Below, piece after piece: positions 48,111-59,208 of a stretch of DNA of 64,000 nt. Source of the DNA: Stachybotrys elegans (Eukaryota; Ascomycota; Sordariomycetes; Hypocreales; Stachybotryaceae). The number at the start of each line of letters is the position of its first letter. Position 1 is the stretch's first letter. The stretch lies in NCBI GenBank assembly GCA_020746835.1, contig JAGPNK010000002.1, positions 3,286,001 to 3,350,000 on the forward strand, given 5' to 3'. The notes under the pieces are model-generated. The model was given only the letters and a program-made list of their open reading frames with translations, was not told the origin of the DNA and ran no database searches. The position numbers and the translations under genes are program-made.

Positions 48111-49497
48111 CACGGCACCAACGGCGAGCCCTGGAACATGCAAGGCTAGCAGCAGATCTCCCAGCGCAGGCGACCCTTCAACGGCAACAAGTGGCAGCTC
48201 CGAACCATGCGGCCCCCAAGGGCAGAAACAGCCGACTGTAACAGAAGGACAGCACACAAGTGGTGGCAAGGCACCGGACGGGAAGTCTCCGCATTGTAAC
48301 GGGGAGGCGGACGCCGTACAGAGCCATGAACCATGACGGCGAGTCCAAGCGAATGCTCCGGGTGCAGGCTTTCACTACTAGGTCGGGCCTGGGGCGACGC
48401 CTGGTGGTAGGCGGGCTCAAACAGTCTGACATCAGGCCAGTTGGGTGTTTCGGAAACCTCGCGGCAAGCCCCGAACAAGGGCAATCAATGTGCAGCCGGA
48501 TCTGGTGTAGGCAAAGTCGCACAAGACATGGCACCACATATTCATGTTGTGCCTACATATTGTGCGAATGGAGTACACAATGGATGGGCTCTGATCTTCC
48601 CGCCTTCTGGCTCACCTAGCCCCCTCTCATTGGACGCCACTCCGCAAGATGCACAGACTTGTAGTCCGGATTCTGTAACATGGAAACACTCCGCTACCAA
48701 ACGGACTCACATGTGAGCAGCAAGTATGTACGACTCTGCAGAACAACATGGCCAGACTGGAGTCAGCAGGGTAATGGTGGAAATTGCACCCGTCAGCACA
48801 AATCTCTTTGTTTCCCGGGGTTCTGGTAATCGTAATTTCAGGTGGAGCTGGCAAACAAGCAGAACGCACGCACTCGCCGGGGCACCAAGCAACCAATGCA
48901 GGAACGAGTATCGCTGCTCCGTCAAGCTGTCTCGAGTCGACTGTTTTGGCCAGAGGAAGTGTTGGTGTTGTTTATCCCAATGCAGCCAATTGGAGGCAAT
49001 GGATGGCTGGCTGGCGATGGATGTTCTCGTTCGTCTTTTGGCCGTCTTACTAACAAGGTTTCCACCCCCAGGTCCAAAAATAGCCTGTGTTGCCCCTCGT
49101 GCCTCCCCCCCTCCACCGCGTTCAGCCGCGCCATCCATGCGGCACCACTTTCAGAGGAAGGGACTAACTGTAAAAGAAGAAAACTGGAAGGAAGGATGGA
49201 AGGAAGAAAGGGACGAAGGGACCATCCGGAGGGGAAGATCAACCCTCAGACCACCAAGGCATCTTCTCGGCGTCAGATATTCTCGCTATCTCTCCCGACA
49301 TCCACCCCCTCATCCTTTCCACTATTATCATCACTTAGTACCTTGGCACACCATAGATATTCACACAGCTGCAAGGGGAAGAAGAACCGGCCATCTCTTC
49401 AGCAGCCGTAAACATCAGCTCATTTGTTCACTGCCTTGCTCCCCACAATATTGTTATTTTTTAGCCACGCATACGCATACCCAAACACAAGAAAAAA

Positions 49498-49515
49498 GAG
49501 AGAGAGAGAGAGAGA
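49498..49515. repeat. (GA)n microsatellite
   Basis: An 18-nt GA dinucleotide run, non-coding, about 500 bp before the gene at 50028. Confidence 0.9.
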
Positions 49516-50027
49516 CGGACCTGCTCCTTGGGCGTCGAACCCACCCGTACAAAAGTGACAGACGACCCGGCCAAATCTGACCAACCAACTGTCTAGCCAT
49601 GATGACTTCGGACTCCGCATAATAATAATAATACTACCAAGCTCGCACAAACACACAGGCTCACGCAATCTTCGCTTCTAGGCTCCAGTCTCCAGCTCTT
49701 CCCAGCTTCTGCCCGCCGACACATTCATCGGCCTTTGGAGCTTGACGTTCGATTCTCGCACCAAGGCTGTTTGACGCTCTACAACAGCTGCCCGTTCCCC
49801 CAACCGACACCACCGTTACCCATTGCTTTCTGCTTGTCCGTCTCTTACCAGACGCTCGTGGGTCCCGTCCCCCGTTCGCCCGCAAGGAGGAGAAATAGGA
49901 CCGCCCCAACAACGGCCATAATACAGCGCACAAATAAGCATAGGAAAGCAGAACGTTACATCCGCAGGCCACGCACCGCACCAAGCTGCGTTGCGCCTTG
50001 CCGCCTCGCCATTGCCGTATGTCCACC

Positions 50028-51088
50028 ATGGAGCCGTCATCATCTGAGGACCTTCACACGGATCATGGGACGCCCGTCGTCATCGCCACCACTCACATGG
50101 CTCGGTTCGAGTTCAGCGAGCAGGGCACCAAGATCCTCATGGTCGAGTGGTATCCAAGCGCGTCTCGGGTGCCCGGGTCCGGATCTGATTCCGTAGCCGC
50201 GCCCGCTGCCGAGCCGGACTCGGTCGCTGGAGGCTGGGAAATCTCGTGGCCCGGAAAGAAGACGTTCCTGCCTGCCAGGGATACCGACGATGTTGACCGG
50301 GACGGCGACCGCCGCCGTGTGTACTTCTTGCTTCCCAAGGACGCCGCAATCCCCGGGACAGTCACCATCACGCGCCCGGGCAGCGCGCCCATCGAGGTCA
50401 AGCCCCTCCCGGCCATCTTCCCCGAGGGATTCGACTTTGAGGCCGGCCCGCGGGGTGTCCTACATACAATATGGGCTAAGAAGCGCCTCTCGGAGCTTAA
50501 GCGCGAAATGGATGCCGAGATGAGAGCCAATGCCGAGAGCGTAGGCCTCGAGATGGCCATGGCTGAGAAGCAGTGGATTGTTGACAACTTCCTGCCTGCA
50601 CCCCCACCTTCGGCACCGCCTCCATCCGCCGTCTCACCCACCGCGCCCGGGTTTCCACGCTCTCCCATCTCCGGCCGCCTATCCGATAAGCTGAAAGGCC
50701 TCCGGCTTGCGACGACGCCGCACGATCTGATTCCCAGTCCCACAGGTATGTAGCCAACCTCTAGCTGCCTCCAGGTTTCCCAGTCTTACTTAGTGCTGCT
50801 CGCTGGTTGCCACGGCCTTCCGATGCTTACTTTGGTGTAGCAAACACATTTACCGAGGCACGGGATCAAAACCTGACCCTGTCACCGCAGGGCGGCGATG
50901 TTGCCGTCTCATCCTTTGCTTCAATCCCGCGCAGCACGCCTGGGCAGCCTATGTCACTGAATGCCGCGCTGTCGGGTGACGTTAGCGCCGGCAAGCCAGA
51001 CTCACAGGATACGGAAGACGATCTCTTTGCGCTGCCTATGAGCCCTCGGAGTCCTGACATGAAAAAGAGCCCCTTCAGTCTCTTATAA
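50028..51088 (+). CDS. Unrecognised protein, probably conserved in fungi
   Basis: I do not recognise the family. Two exons (50028-50745 and 50841-51088) give 321 residues. The start at 50028 is chosen over 50019 because its context is CACCATGG. The N-terminal 160 residues look like a compact beta-rich domain (VVIATTHMARFEFSEQGTKI, MVEWYPS, WEISWPGKKTFLPARD, RRVYFLLPKDAAIPGTVTIT). PLPAIFPEGFDFEAGPRGVL follows. A helix (KRLSELKREMDAEMRANAES) follows. The C-terminal third is Pro/Ser-rich and likely disordered, with many SP sites (FPRSPISG, LPMSPRSPDMKKSPFSLL), so it may be phosphorylated. The frame is kept across the GT-AG intron and the composition is coding-like. It lies at the edge of a long gene-free stretch. 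Confidence 0.75.
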
Positions 51089-51730
51089 ACACAGTCTCGA
51101 TATATCCATAGATTTTGGATCTCCATTTGAATTCACCAAATGACAGAGTCCGAGTTGCGTCATCGTGTTGATTGGTGTATGCGCACCCACGACCTCGCGG
51201 GGCTGCGGCAAGCAGATTACGGCGCTTCTCATACAGCGTAGTGTTTAAGATGTCCCAGGAAGATGCCAACACCGGGACGAGTGAGAGTAACGTACGAAAG
51301 CAAAGAAATTTATGAACGATCCATGGGGATTCGCCATCCGACCAATGTAAGAGTGAGAGGCTGGCCATCCAACGCCGAGTAGGCGTTTGGCTTCGTGGCT
51401 GAATGGCATGACAGAACAAGTAGCAAATCTTCTCATTTGTTTTACTGTGGTCTCCTTCTGGATAGAGAAGACGTCAGACATGGCGAGGTGATAGCACAAA
51501 GCAGACTGCTCGTCCAGACACTATGTCTAGACACTATGTCCATGTTGCCTTGCCTGATAATGCAGTAGAGACCTTCGAGAATACGTGACAACTTTTCGAT
51601 CTCTTAAATCGTAAATTTATATATACAAATATTCCTTGGCAAGAGTAGGAAATCATCAAAAGGGGTATTTCTTTCCTGGTCTCACGCCGGCATCTCTATC
51701 TACACTCGAACCTCTCGTCAATTCAACAGC
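51089..51730. other. Intergenic, convergent ends of the 50028 gene and vps37
   Basis: About 640 bp without a supported gene. Confidence 0.5.
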
Positions 51731-52547
51731 CTATCTCCAGCCTCCGACCCTGCCCTCATCCCACCTCTCTTTGCGCTCCTGGCGCAAGTAGTACGCCACC
51801 TTTGCCTCGCGATATCTCCTCAGCCAGTCGGCGGCCTCCCTCTCCGAGACGGGGCCGTCGCCGCCGTCGCCATCCTCGACGAAGCTCTCCTCCATGGCCT
51901 GGCAGACCTGGGCCTGCTCCTGGACGCCCTGGGCGAGCTGCTGGTAGAGCGACGCCGGGGAGAAGGGCGCGAGGGCGTGGTCCATCTCCGACTGCTTCTG
52001 GCGCCACTGGCGCTCGAGGGCGTGCGTCGAGAGGAGCTGCGCCTGGGTGGCTGCGCGGGCGCGCGACACGCGCGTCTCGAGGTCGGCGAGCTGGGAGGCC
52101 ATCTCGGCGTTTTCGGACAGCGAGGACTGCAGGGCTTGGTGGGAGGCGGCGAGCGAAGGGTGGATGGTGGCCGGGGCGTGGGTGAGTGCCTCGAGGAGCT
52201 TGGGGTTGGCTAGGATCTCGGCGAGGTCATGCTTCCTGTTTCCAATCCCAGCGTTAGCCACAAACCTCTCTTCACATACACTCTCCTCTCTCTCTCTCTC
52301 TCTCTCTAGGTATCACGTACGACTTGTTCTCCAGCACCTGGGGGAGCCATTGGTCGCCGGGGTCAGGTATAGGCGGGGGCGGTGCCGCCGTCGAGGAGGA
52401 CGTCGCGCGCGGGGGGCGCTCGGGTTCGAAGGGCGCAAGGCCGCCGCCGGCCGTGGGCGTGGCGATGCGGCTGCTCTCGTGGCTGCCAGACTTGGGTGGC
52501 AGGAGGGGCGGTGTGGAGGCGTGCGCCTCGTCGGCGAAGCTGGCCAT
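51731..52547 (-). CDS. vps37: Vps37-like ESCRT-I subunit, Mod(r) domain
   Basis: An ESCRT-I component that helps sort ubiquitinated cargo into multivesicular bodies. Two exons (52547-52321 and 52235-51731) encode 243 residues. The N-terminal 70 residues are Pro/Ser-rich and likely disordered (TPPLLPPKSGSHESSRIATP). The Mod(r) domain starts at SKHDLAEILANPKLLEAL and continues as a long helical hairpin (LADLETRVSRARAATQAQLL, LERQWRQKQSEMDHAL, YQQLAQGVQEQAQVCQAMEE). The short C-terminal part has ADWLRRYREAKVAYYLR, which matches the family end. The intron is 85 nt and contains an AG dinucleotide run on the sense strand. A GGTACTAACTT element lies about 140 bp before the ATG. Confidence 0.85.
52286..52307. 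repeat. (CT)n run inside the vps37 intron
   Basis: About 22 nt of CT dinucleotides on the plus strand, which is AG on the transcribed strand. It lies near the donor end of the intron. Confidence 0.9.
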
Positions 52548-53125
52548 GTGTGGGAGAGAGACAGCGACAATGGCCTTTTGCAGCGATGCGTGGGAAAGAG
52601 TGTGAGGGTTTGGGTTGGGAGCGAAGAGGGAGAGGTAGGTTGGCGATGACGGCAGGTTATCGCCCGTGGTTTGTGGCTTAGCTTCAAGTTAGTACCTAGC
52701 TTTGGTGGGGTTGTACCACGCAGAACGTCCAACGTGGGGTAATTAGCAGCCGGGCCAGCGATTCAGGCAGTCGAAGCCTTAAATAGAAACTCGGTCTGGC
52801 TTCTAGAAGGATGCAAACGATGTGTGCTCCAGGACATGCTTTTGTGGCAGAAAACGACTCGTCAAATATGACATCTTTTTGTTGGTTTCAAGCAGAGCAG
52901 TCTCACCAGTCTGGGCATGTCATGAGGGTATCGCTGCTTGTACTATTTCAACATCTGACCCTGCCTTTGCAAACCTCTCCCAAGTACATATAATTCCATC
53001 TTCCAGCGCCATCCAGGATAGTAGCTTGCTTATCCCAGGTCGGAGCAAGGTTGTTTTCCTCTTTGATCCTCCGTATTACTGTACATGTCTTCCGTCACCT
53101 CGTACTGCCCCTTCTGGCTTCTGGC
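52548..53125. other. Intergenic, vps37 promoter and nup84 3' side
   Basis: About 580 bp. No coding region supported. Confidence 0.5.
52686..52696 (-). promoter_or_regulatory. GGTACTAACTT motif upstream of vps37
   Basis: Sense-strand GGTACTAACTT lies 139-149 bp before the ATG. It differs by one base from the element before noc1 and the thioesterase. Confidence 0.3.
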
Positions 53126-56030
53126 TTAGGGCTTCACGGACCAAATCTCTCGAGACCATCCCATCTCCCGCAGCTTCTTGCTCGAAGAGCTGGATGACTT
53201 CTTGTCGCCCGTGCTCACAGCGAGCGCCTTGCTGACCGCTGCCAGTGCCTCCACCAGTTCCTTCATCCGTCCAGCCTTGACAAAGCTGTCGGCGAGATCA
53301 GAGTTGGGCTCTGCCACCACCGATGCCAGCTCCATGCACTCCAGAAGATTGTCTCGCGAGAGACGGGCCCCCGCAAAGTGCAGTGCGCTCACGTAGGCCA
53401 GCATCGTTTCAGGCAGGAAAGCTTCTCGTAGCCGTGCCAGTTCCATGTCGCCTTCTGCTCAGAGACTTAGTAGCTATTCGCTCGGGGGTAGGGAGAGTCT
53501 GTCACATACCTTCAATTTCTGACAACAACCAGCCACGAAGCAACCCTTGGACACTATCCTTGGTTGCGCCGAGCGTGTTTCCGAGCTCGGTCCAAAAGGA
53601 TCGATTCGTCGGCTGGAGTCTGGAAATTTGAATCTGTTAGCTGTTGGCCGCCTCAAGTGCAAGAACGGGGGAGACTTACTCAGCGGATATGTTCACCATT
53701 GACGCAATGGTTTCTAGGCCGTCAAGGGCCTTCACCAGCGATTGCAGCTGTCGGAAGATTCGGGCGTCTCCCATGACCTTGGGTGCATTCGCAGCAGGCT
53801 GCCCAGCGTCTCCCAGGAGGTGGGCCCAGAATCCCACGTCATTCTCCCAGCCCTCCACGAAGCCTTCTTCAAGGGGCAAGTGTGCAAGGACCGTCTCATA
53901 GCTAACCCGCTTCAGCAGCGCGCGCGCAGCTACCAGGTGCATGTTTTCTGTCGCGCCGTTAGCATACTCGTGGAGTCGACATGGATGGACGATGGGCGTC
54001 GCCTTACTTAGGAAGTATTTGTACAGGTTGGCTCCAGCAGTAAAGACATCGGGCCAGGTTTCGTTAGTCATTAGCAGCCACTCCAAGGAAGCAATCATTT
54101 GGCTGTGCTCTGGCGCCACGTCATCCTCGTCCGGCCCAAAGAAGTCGGGCTTGATGAGGCGGCCATATCGTGGTGATGGCGGGCCTTCGATAAAGATTCT
54201 GAACTCAGTCTCGGGTGGAAATCCTGACCTCTCCACCCGCTCCATGTATACACGGCTTGCCTGGTGCCTAACGAACTTGATCACATCAATGCCGGCCTTG
54301 TTTATCAGCCTCAGCTGTAACGGGCGATCATTCTCGGGCTCTTTGTCGGTGGATGGCGCAAGCACGCTCTTGCTCAGTACCTCGTAGCACCTAGGGGGGT
54401 CGAGAATAGAACAGTACAGCGGTATGGCATGGTTCATCTGAGACTCTTGCAGGAGCTCGGTGTATCCCGCCAATATACTCTCCTGGGCATATTTGCGGTC
54501 AGAACGCGTATGAAGAGGGTGCTGCTCCTGACCATCCACACGGTTCAGGAGCGCCAGCAGGAGGTACGTGTGGGCAACGATCCGCATCCCATCAAACTGG
54601 CTCTTGGGGAAGAATTTCTCCCTATTCAGGGGAGCCACTTCGGCGGAGGCTCCAAATAGGGCCCGGCCGGCCCCGGTCGCCTTATTAGCACCAGTGATCA
54701 CCAGGCCCTGCTCGTAGAGGTAGTGGTCGATGTCCTTGGAGAGGAACGCCGCCTGGAGAGCCTTGTGGGGCTCAAGGGCCTCCTTTTGTACTCTCTTGTT
54801 CGTCTCCAGAGACCGAATGATGTGCTTCTCTGCCTGGTCGGCGTTTCCGTGAAACTGCAAAGCATCGAAGCAAGCAAAGGTCTGCGTCAAATTTGAGGCA
54901 GCATCAGGAGGGCAAGATGCCAGGAGGAAGTTGTCCAGCTGTGTGCGTAAAAGGGCGTTGTAGTTTGCAAACAAGTGGTCGTCCCAGGTCAGAGCAACCT
55001 TCTCCACGCTCTGAATGTCGCCCGATAGCACGCCATATACGGCGCGCTCATAGTCATCACATCCACCTTGCCGGGAAAGACTGTAGCACATGCGGCGCCA
55101 GAGAGAGAGGGATGTCGGGTTCGTGTCGGCCACAGATTCCTTGTCGTCAGCAGACAGCAGAACGGCCGACATGGAGACAGCCCGCCACATTTCGGTCCTC
55201 TCCTGGCACCATTCGCGGAGAACCTTCAAGCTGCTGCCGCGGCGGAGATGTTCGAAGCATCCCAGCCAGATGGCGCGCTCGAAGTAGTCGTCCTGGGGCT
55301 CCAGCTTCTTTCCTTGGCGCGTCACCGCATCAGGATCAAGCTGGGTTACCATGGGCGCACCGTCAGCATTGATGTGGGATTCGGAGATGCTAGAAGATTG
55401 CCGGTCGAGAAGGTGCGGCCAAGCAGTAACGCTTTTCCGCAGCTTGATGGCAGCACGGGTGTGCAGCCACCCATATGCAATTATGTCTCCTCTGTCGGCG
55501 TTCTGCTGAAGCTCCTGCACCATGTCATCGATGGGCGGGCCGGAGCTGGCGGTGTTCTGAAGCCACTGAAGAACGGCGCGGCGCTCGAGGGCGATGGAAT
55601 CCGATTGCCAGAAGTCCTCGATGATGGCCTTGGCCGGGCGGTCGGTCGAGAAGCTTGTGGGTGTGGGCTTTGTTTCTGGCTTGACGTTTGTATATCTTAG
55701 GGGAAGTAGTCGACGGAGCAGATCCCAGGTCTGGACCTCCTTCTCGAGGCGCTTGATCTCGTCGCGGTCACTCGCAGAGGTCATGGTCGTCTCGACATCA
55801 TCCGCGTCCATGTCGACGTCATCCTGGCCATCCCGCAAGACGCTCGGGCGAAGCTGTGCTAGTTTCCGCAGAGTTATTTCGTGAAATCGGCGCGGTAGGT
55901 CGAGGATGTGCTGCCGGCGATCGCCCTCTCGTGATAGGCACACATCCAGTGCATTGGCAAAGTCTTCGAACTCGGTGCCAAGCTGGATGCGCGGCGACGA
56001 AGGCTCCGACGCCAATTTGTCAAGCGCCAT
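53126..56030 (-). CDS. nup84: Nup84/Nup107 nuclear pore scaffold protein
   Basis: A Y-complex (Nup107-160) subunit of the nuclear pore. Three exons (56030-53680, 53619-53510, 53454-53126) encode 929 residues. Start MALDKLASEPSSPRIQ. The protein is almost all alpha-helical, as expected of the ancestral coatomer element. Recognisable pieces are FWQSDSIALERRAVLQWLQN, WLHTRAAIKLRKSV, YFERAIWLGCFEHLRRG, EWCQERTEMWRAVSMSAVLL, YERAVYGVLSGDIQSVE and WDDHLFANYNALLRTQLDNF. The C-terminal half has FVRHQASRVYMERVE and ENMHLVAARALLKRVSYETV. The end is ISAELQPTNRSFW and then REAFLPETMLAYVSALHFAG, which needs both 3' introns. All introns are GT-AG. Confidence 0.93.
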
Positions 56031-56793
56031 TCTCGACTCGGGCTGCGGCGTCGCGGGCGTGGTTTGTTTGGGGGTGCAAGCTTGCTGGAGGGAGTTTTCG
56101 AGGCACGAGCGAGCCCAATGATGCTGGCCGTATCCCGATGCTGAGATGCTGGGGGGAGGGTCGCTCTAGGTCGTCTACATGCCCCGGCCGAGATCGCGAG
56201 ATGCGCCTCTGCTTCGGGGTAGATGCGTGGCTTTTACGTGAATCTGGGTACAAATGCTCGTTCGAGGCTGGTCTATGTCGTGGCCCGACGGTAGGTGACT
56301 GGGCATGCGTGAGGTTGCAGCTACTGTACTGTTTTGTTGCCCAGCAGAGCGCGCCAGAGGTTTGTACGCCAGCCAGGGTTGGATTTCTTTCACGGTCAAC
56401 CACGCTAGCTCCCGGTTGGGCTAGCTTGTTAGCTGCGGCTACACTGCCTGTGGTGGTGCTGCATGAATCGACTGTTTATGCATCAAACGGGACTGGGTGG
56501 GGACAGCGCAGAAGCTCATATTCGTTGCGGCGCGAAAATTTGACCGTTTTTTCCTTTTCCTTTTTCTCCATCAATGTCATGGGCATTCATATTAGAGTCT
56601 CGGAATAAGACACCTCAATGCTTGTTCAGGTCCTTGAGGCCTCCAGCGTGCTCAATGATCGCCTAGAAAAACTACCAGGTGCTCCTCACATGTTGCTGAG
56701 TCTACTCCATACCCGGCGGACGCAAAACGACGAGAGCCACATTCCCCCGCCCTTTTGCCTCTTATATTATTATATTTCCTACACTCGAATGAT
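56031..56793. other. Intergenic, nup84 promoter and cmc4 3' side
   Basis: About 760 bp. A 250-codon open frame (55856-56608, plus) spans the start of nup84 antisense and has no domain, so it is not called. Confidence 0.5.
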
Positions 56794-57222
56794 CTATTTT
56801 CCTTCCTTTTGCTGCTGTAGTTTCAAGCGCAGCAGCTTGGGCTTGGGACAGCTCGGCGTGCTTGCGTCGTCACCGTAGCGTTCGTAAAATGATGAGCAGC
56901 AGTCGTAGAGAGCTTGCACTGCCTTCTGGCACTTGGCTTCGTTGTAATTGTTGCGGGACAGGCAATCTAGTCCTCGGTCAGTCTGGCCATGCTGAATAAT
57001 GTGCCTGGATGGTCGGCTGCTTTACCCTGTATTGCGCACTGCAGGCATAATGGTGTCAGTTAATGGCTGGTGGCATCTCTTTGGCTGTCGAGCAGGAGGA
57101 TACTTGCCGCACGAGGGTGGCATGGCGGTTGAGCTTCCACGTCTGAGTTTTTGGATGCAGCCTGGCAGCATGTTCGTGTCAAGGACCTTGGGTTGACACA
57201 AAGGCGGGAGGGGACCAACCAT
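56794..57222 (-). CDS. cmc4: Cmc4, twin CX9C mitochondrial protein
   Basis: A small intermembrane-space protein of the Mia40-imported twin CX9C group. The model has exons 57161-57108, 57038-57026 (13 nt) and 56966-56794, preceded by a proposed ATG-only exon at 57222-57220. The total is 80 residues. The intron after CHPRA starts with GC (GCAAGT) and ends CTGCAG, with a CTGAC branch. The microexon gives CAIQ and the next intron is GT-AG. After splicing the cysteines fall at 15, 25, 36 and 46, with nine residues in each pair: C-HPRACAIQD-C and C-QKAVQALYD-C. The first pair spans both junctions. The remainder, CCSSFYERYGDDASTPSC with PKPKLLRLKLQQQKEGK, matches the Cmc4 C-terminus. The 5' exon is the weak part; the other three exons are well supported. 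Confidence 0.82.
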
Positions 57223-58354
57223 GGCGTGACAGAAGAGTGTCTTTTCTGGTGTGTGCGTGTCTATCCAATTGTGAAAGCCTTCAGTGAAAGAATTGCGCTC
57301 CAATCAAATCCAAACTTAATATTTGGCCAGAGCTATTCGATGCAACTTGAGGCTAGGACTGATGTCACCGCGCCAGGTACCAAGTCGATGATGGTATTTA
57401 GTCATCACCTACCCTAGACCTGTCTGTCAGGATGCTTTACGGAGTATTTGATGCAGCATCGGGTGGTGGGGTGGAGGGTGACTCTAGAGTGGTCATGGGC
57501 TGTATTTTTGAGAGGTGTTTTACATGTGTTTAGGTTGTTTATATGCCGTTCAGCGTTGACTGTTCTGGCTGCATATGAAACATTGCCGTCATCAACAACG
57601 CAAATACATTACCATCTACCTTCACCCAATGCTTTCTTGCCCAGCATACGAGATATATACGGCCTCCAAGTTATCATTATATATAACGAAAGGCTTCCTA
57701 TTTTGCAAATGTAACCGCCACATCCGACAATAGGTAGCAGCCAAACAAAGGCGACTCGGTCGACGTGCTGATACACACCACCACGCCCACAGCCAATCAG
57801 ACTAGGCGCTCCCCACCTCCCGTCCGCCGCCTCACCTCCCACCTTTGTATCTCTCTCTCACGGCGGGCCATTCCTCTTCCTCACGCTGCCGCCGAACCTC
57901 TCTCCCTCCCAACACACAGCGCGCAAAATCCCGTCGCCCATTCTCCTCACTGCAGCCGCAAATCTAACCTGTAAGAAACACCACCCACCTTTTGCAACAC
58001 CTTCCTTCCTTTCCTCTTCCCAAAACGGCCCCCATTTCGCCCTCAACCTTCGTCCCATCACCAACAGCCTTTCATCCATTCTACCCAAAGAGATCAGGGA
58101 CCGTTTCCCACCTGCGCACCGTCTGACCTCTGATTCGCAAACAAGAGGCTCAATACAGTCGCACTTCCCCCATCCCCTCCCTCCCGAAGGTTACCAAGAA
58201 TACGCATCTCACTTCCACTCCAACGCCTCATTCTGTTTGCGCGCCTACACACACCATACTGACCAACACCCAAAGAAATACAAAAAAAGACACCGACCAC
58301 GTCCTATCCATCCACGACCAGATTCTCCTATTAGCGGCACCATCCAACTTCACA
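57223..58354. promoter_or_regulatory. Divergent region of cmc4 and SUMO
   Basis: 1.1 kb. From about 57780 to 58350 the plus strand is strongly C/T-rich ahead of the SUMO start, as in a fungal leader. No coding region supported. Confidence 0.5.
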
Positions 58355-58736
58355 ATGTCGGGCGAATACGAGAACGGAAGCGCCGAGCGTCAGGATGCTG
58401 CACCCGCCAACACCGAGCACCTGAACATCAAAGTTACGGACAACAACAACGAGGTGTTCTTTAAAATCAAGCGAAGTACCAAGCTTGAGAAGCTCATGAC
58501 GGCCTTCTGCGAACGCCAGGGCAAGTCCATGACATCGGTGCGCTTTCTCTTCGAGGGAACCCGCGTACAGCCTTCAGACACGCCTGACCAGGTTCGTCCT
58601 CCCCCCTCAAATCCAGGCACACCATACCGTACCGTGCCCTTCGTGCCAGTGCTGTGCTAATGACCCGGATCAGCTTGAAATGGCAGACGGCGACACCTTA
58701 GAGGTGCACCAGGAGCAGGTCGGAGGATGCGTTTAA
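58355..58736 (+). CDS. smt3: SUMO (Smt3)
   Basis: Small ubiquitin-like modifier, conjugated to lysines of nuclear proteins. Two exons (58355-58591 and 58674-58736) encode 99 residues. The disordered N-terminus MSGEYENGSAERQDAAPANT is followed by the ubiquitin fold: EHLNIKVTDNNNEVFFKIKR, STKLEKLMTAFCERQGKSM, VRFLFEGTRVQPSDTPDQ and LEMADGDTLEVHQEQVGG. The diglycine is followed by two residues, CV, which a SUMO protease (Ulp1 type) must remove. The intron, 82 nt, splits the region before LEMADGD, and frame is kept. There is only one SUMO gene in view. Confidence 0.97.
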
Positions 58737-59208
58737 GACTTGGGCTACCTACACGGATGAGGCGTTTGGCAGGGATGATATCAGAGTTTGACGTTTTCGT
58801 GGCCTGTGTACATCAGATAAGGGAGGCTACTCCAAACAGTTCTGGCGCTGATCTACGACGTTCACGAATAGCACCTTATGTCCACGTTTCTCCTTATTTC
58901 ATGCTTGCCTCTCGGAGCATACTCCGTGGTTGATTTATCACCCGCATAGAGCAACCATAGGCTTTTCTACTCTCTTGGCTTGTGGCAGGAAGATGAAGGC
59001 GGGAAACAGAACTCATGCAATCAATTCAATACTTTCCACACTCTGCCCTATTAACCTGCTGTCTCATGCTAACCACCAGCGCCAGCCTGCTCTAAAAAAA
59101 CAACACCCAATGCAAAAACAACGACTCGTAAACGCAGCGAAACCAAAGACGCTAGGCTAGATAACCTCCGCACGAGACGGATCTGCCCGCGTCACACCTT
59201 TTCCCTCC
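58737..59208. other. Intergenic, convergent ends of SUMO and LIM genes
   Basis: About 470 bp, likely both 3' UTRs. No coding region supported. Confidence 0.5.

Larger units (their letters stand above)
43515..50027. other. 6.5 kb gene-free divergent region
   Basis: No protein-coding gene is supported. From 43640 to 44110 the F-box sense strand is CT-rich, as in a leader. The longest open frame (48726-49580, plus) overlaps another frame of similar length and has no domain. Simple repeats lie at 43850-43873, 48083-48110 and 49498-49515. A motif of the GGTACTAAGT type lies at 49333-49342. I see no inverted terminal repeats, transposase fragments or strong AT bias that would point to an inactivated transposon. 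Confidence 0.5.

Noticed and set aside
49500..49560. Possible tRNA T-arm (GTCGAACCCAC)
   Set aside because: No acceptor or anticodon stem can be built around it.
48726..49580. 284-codon plus-strand open frame in the gene-free region
   Set aside because: It overlaps other long frames, has odd composition with HTHTQTQ and RERERE runs from simple repeats, and has no domain or splice-extended partner.
55856..56608. 250-codon plus-strand frame at the nup84 5' end
   Set aside because: Antisense to nup84 coding sequence in its left part and without motifs in the rest.
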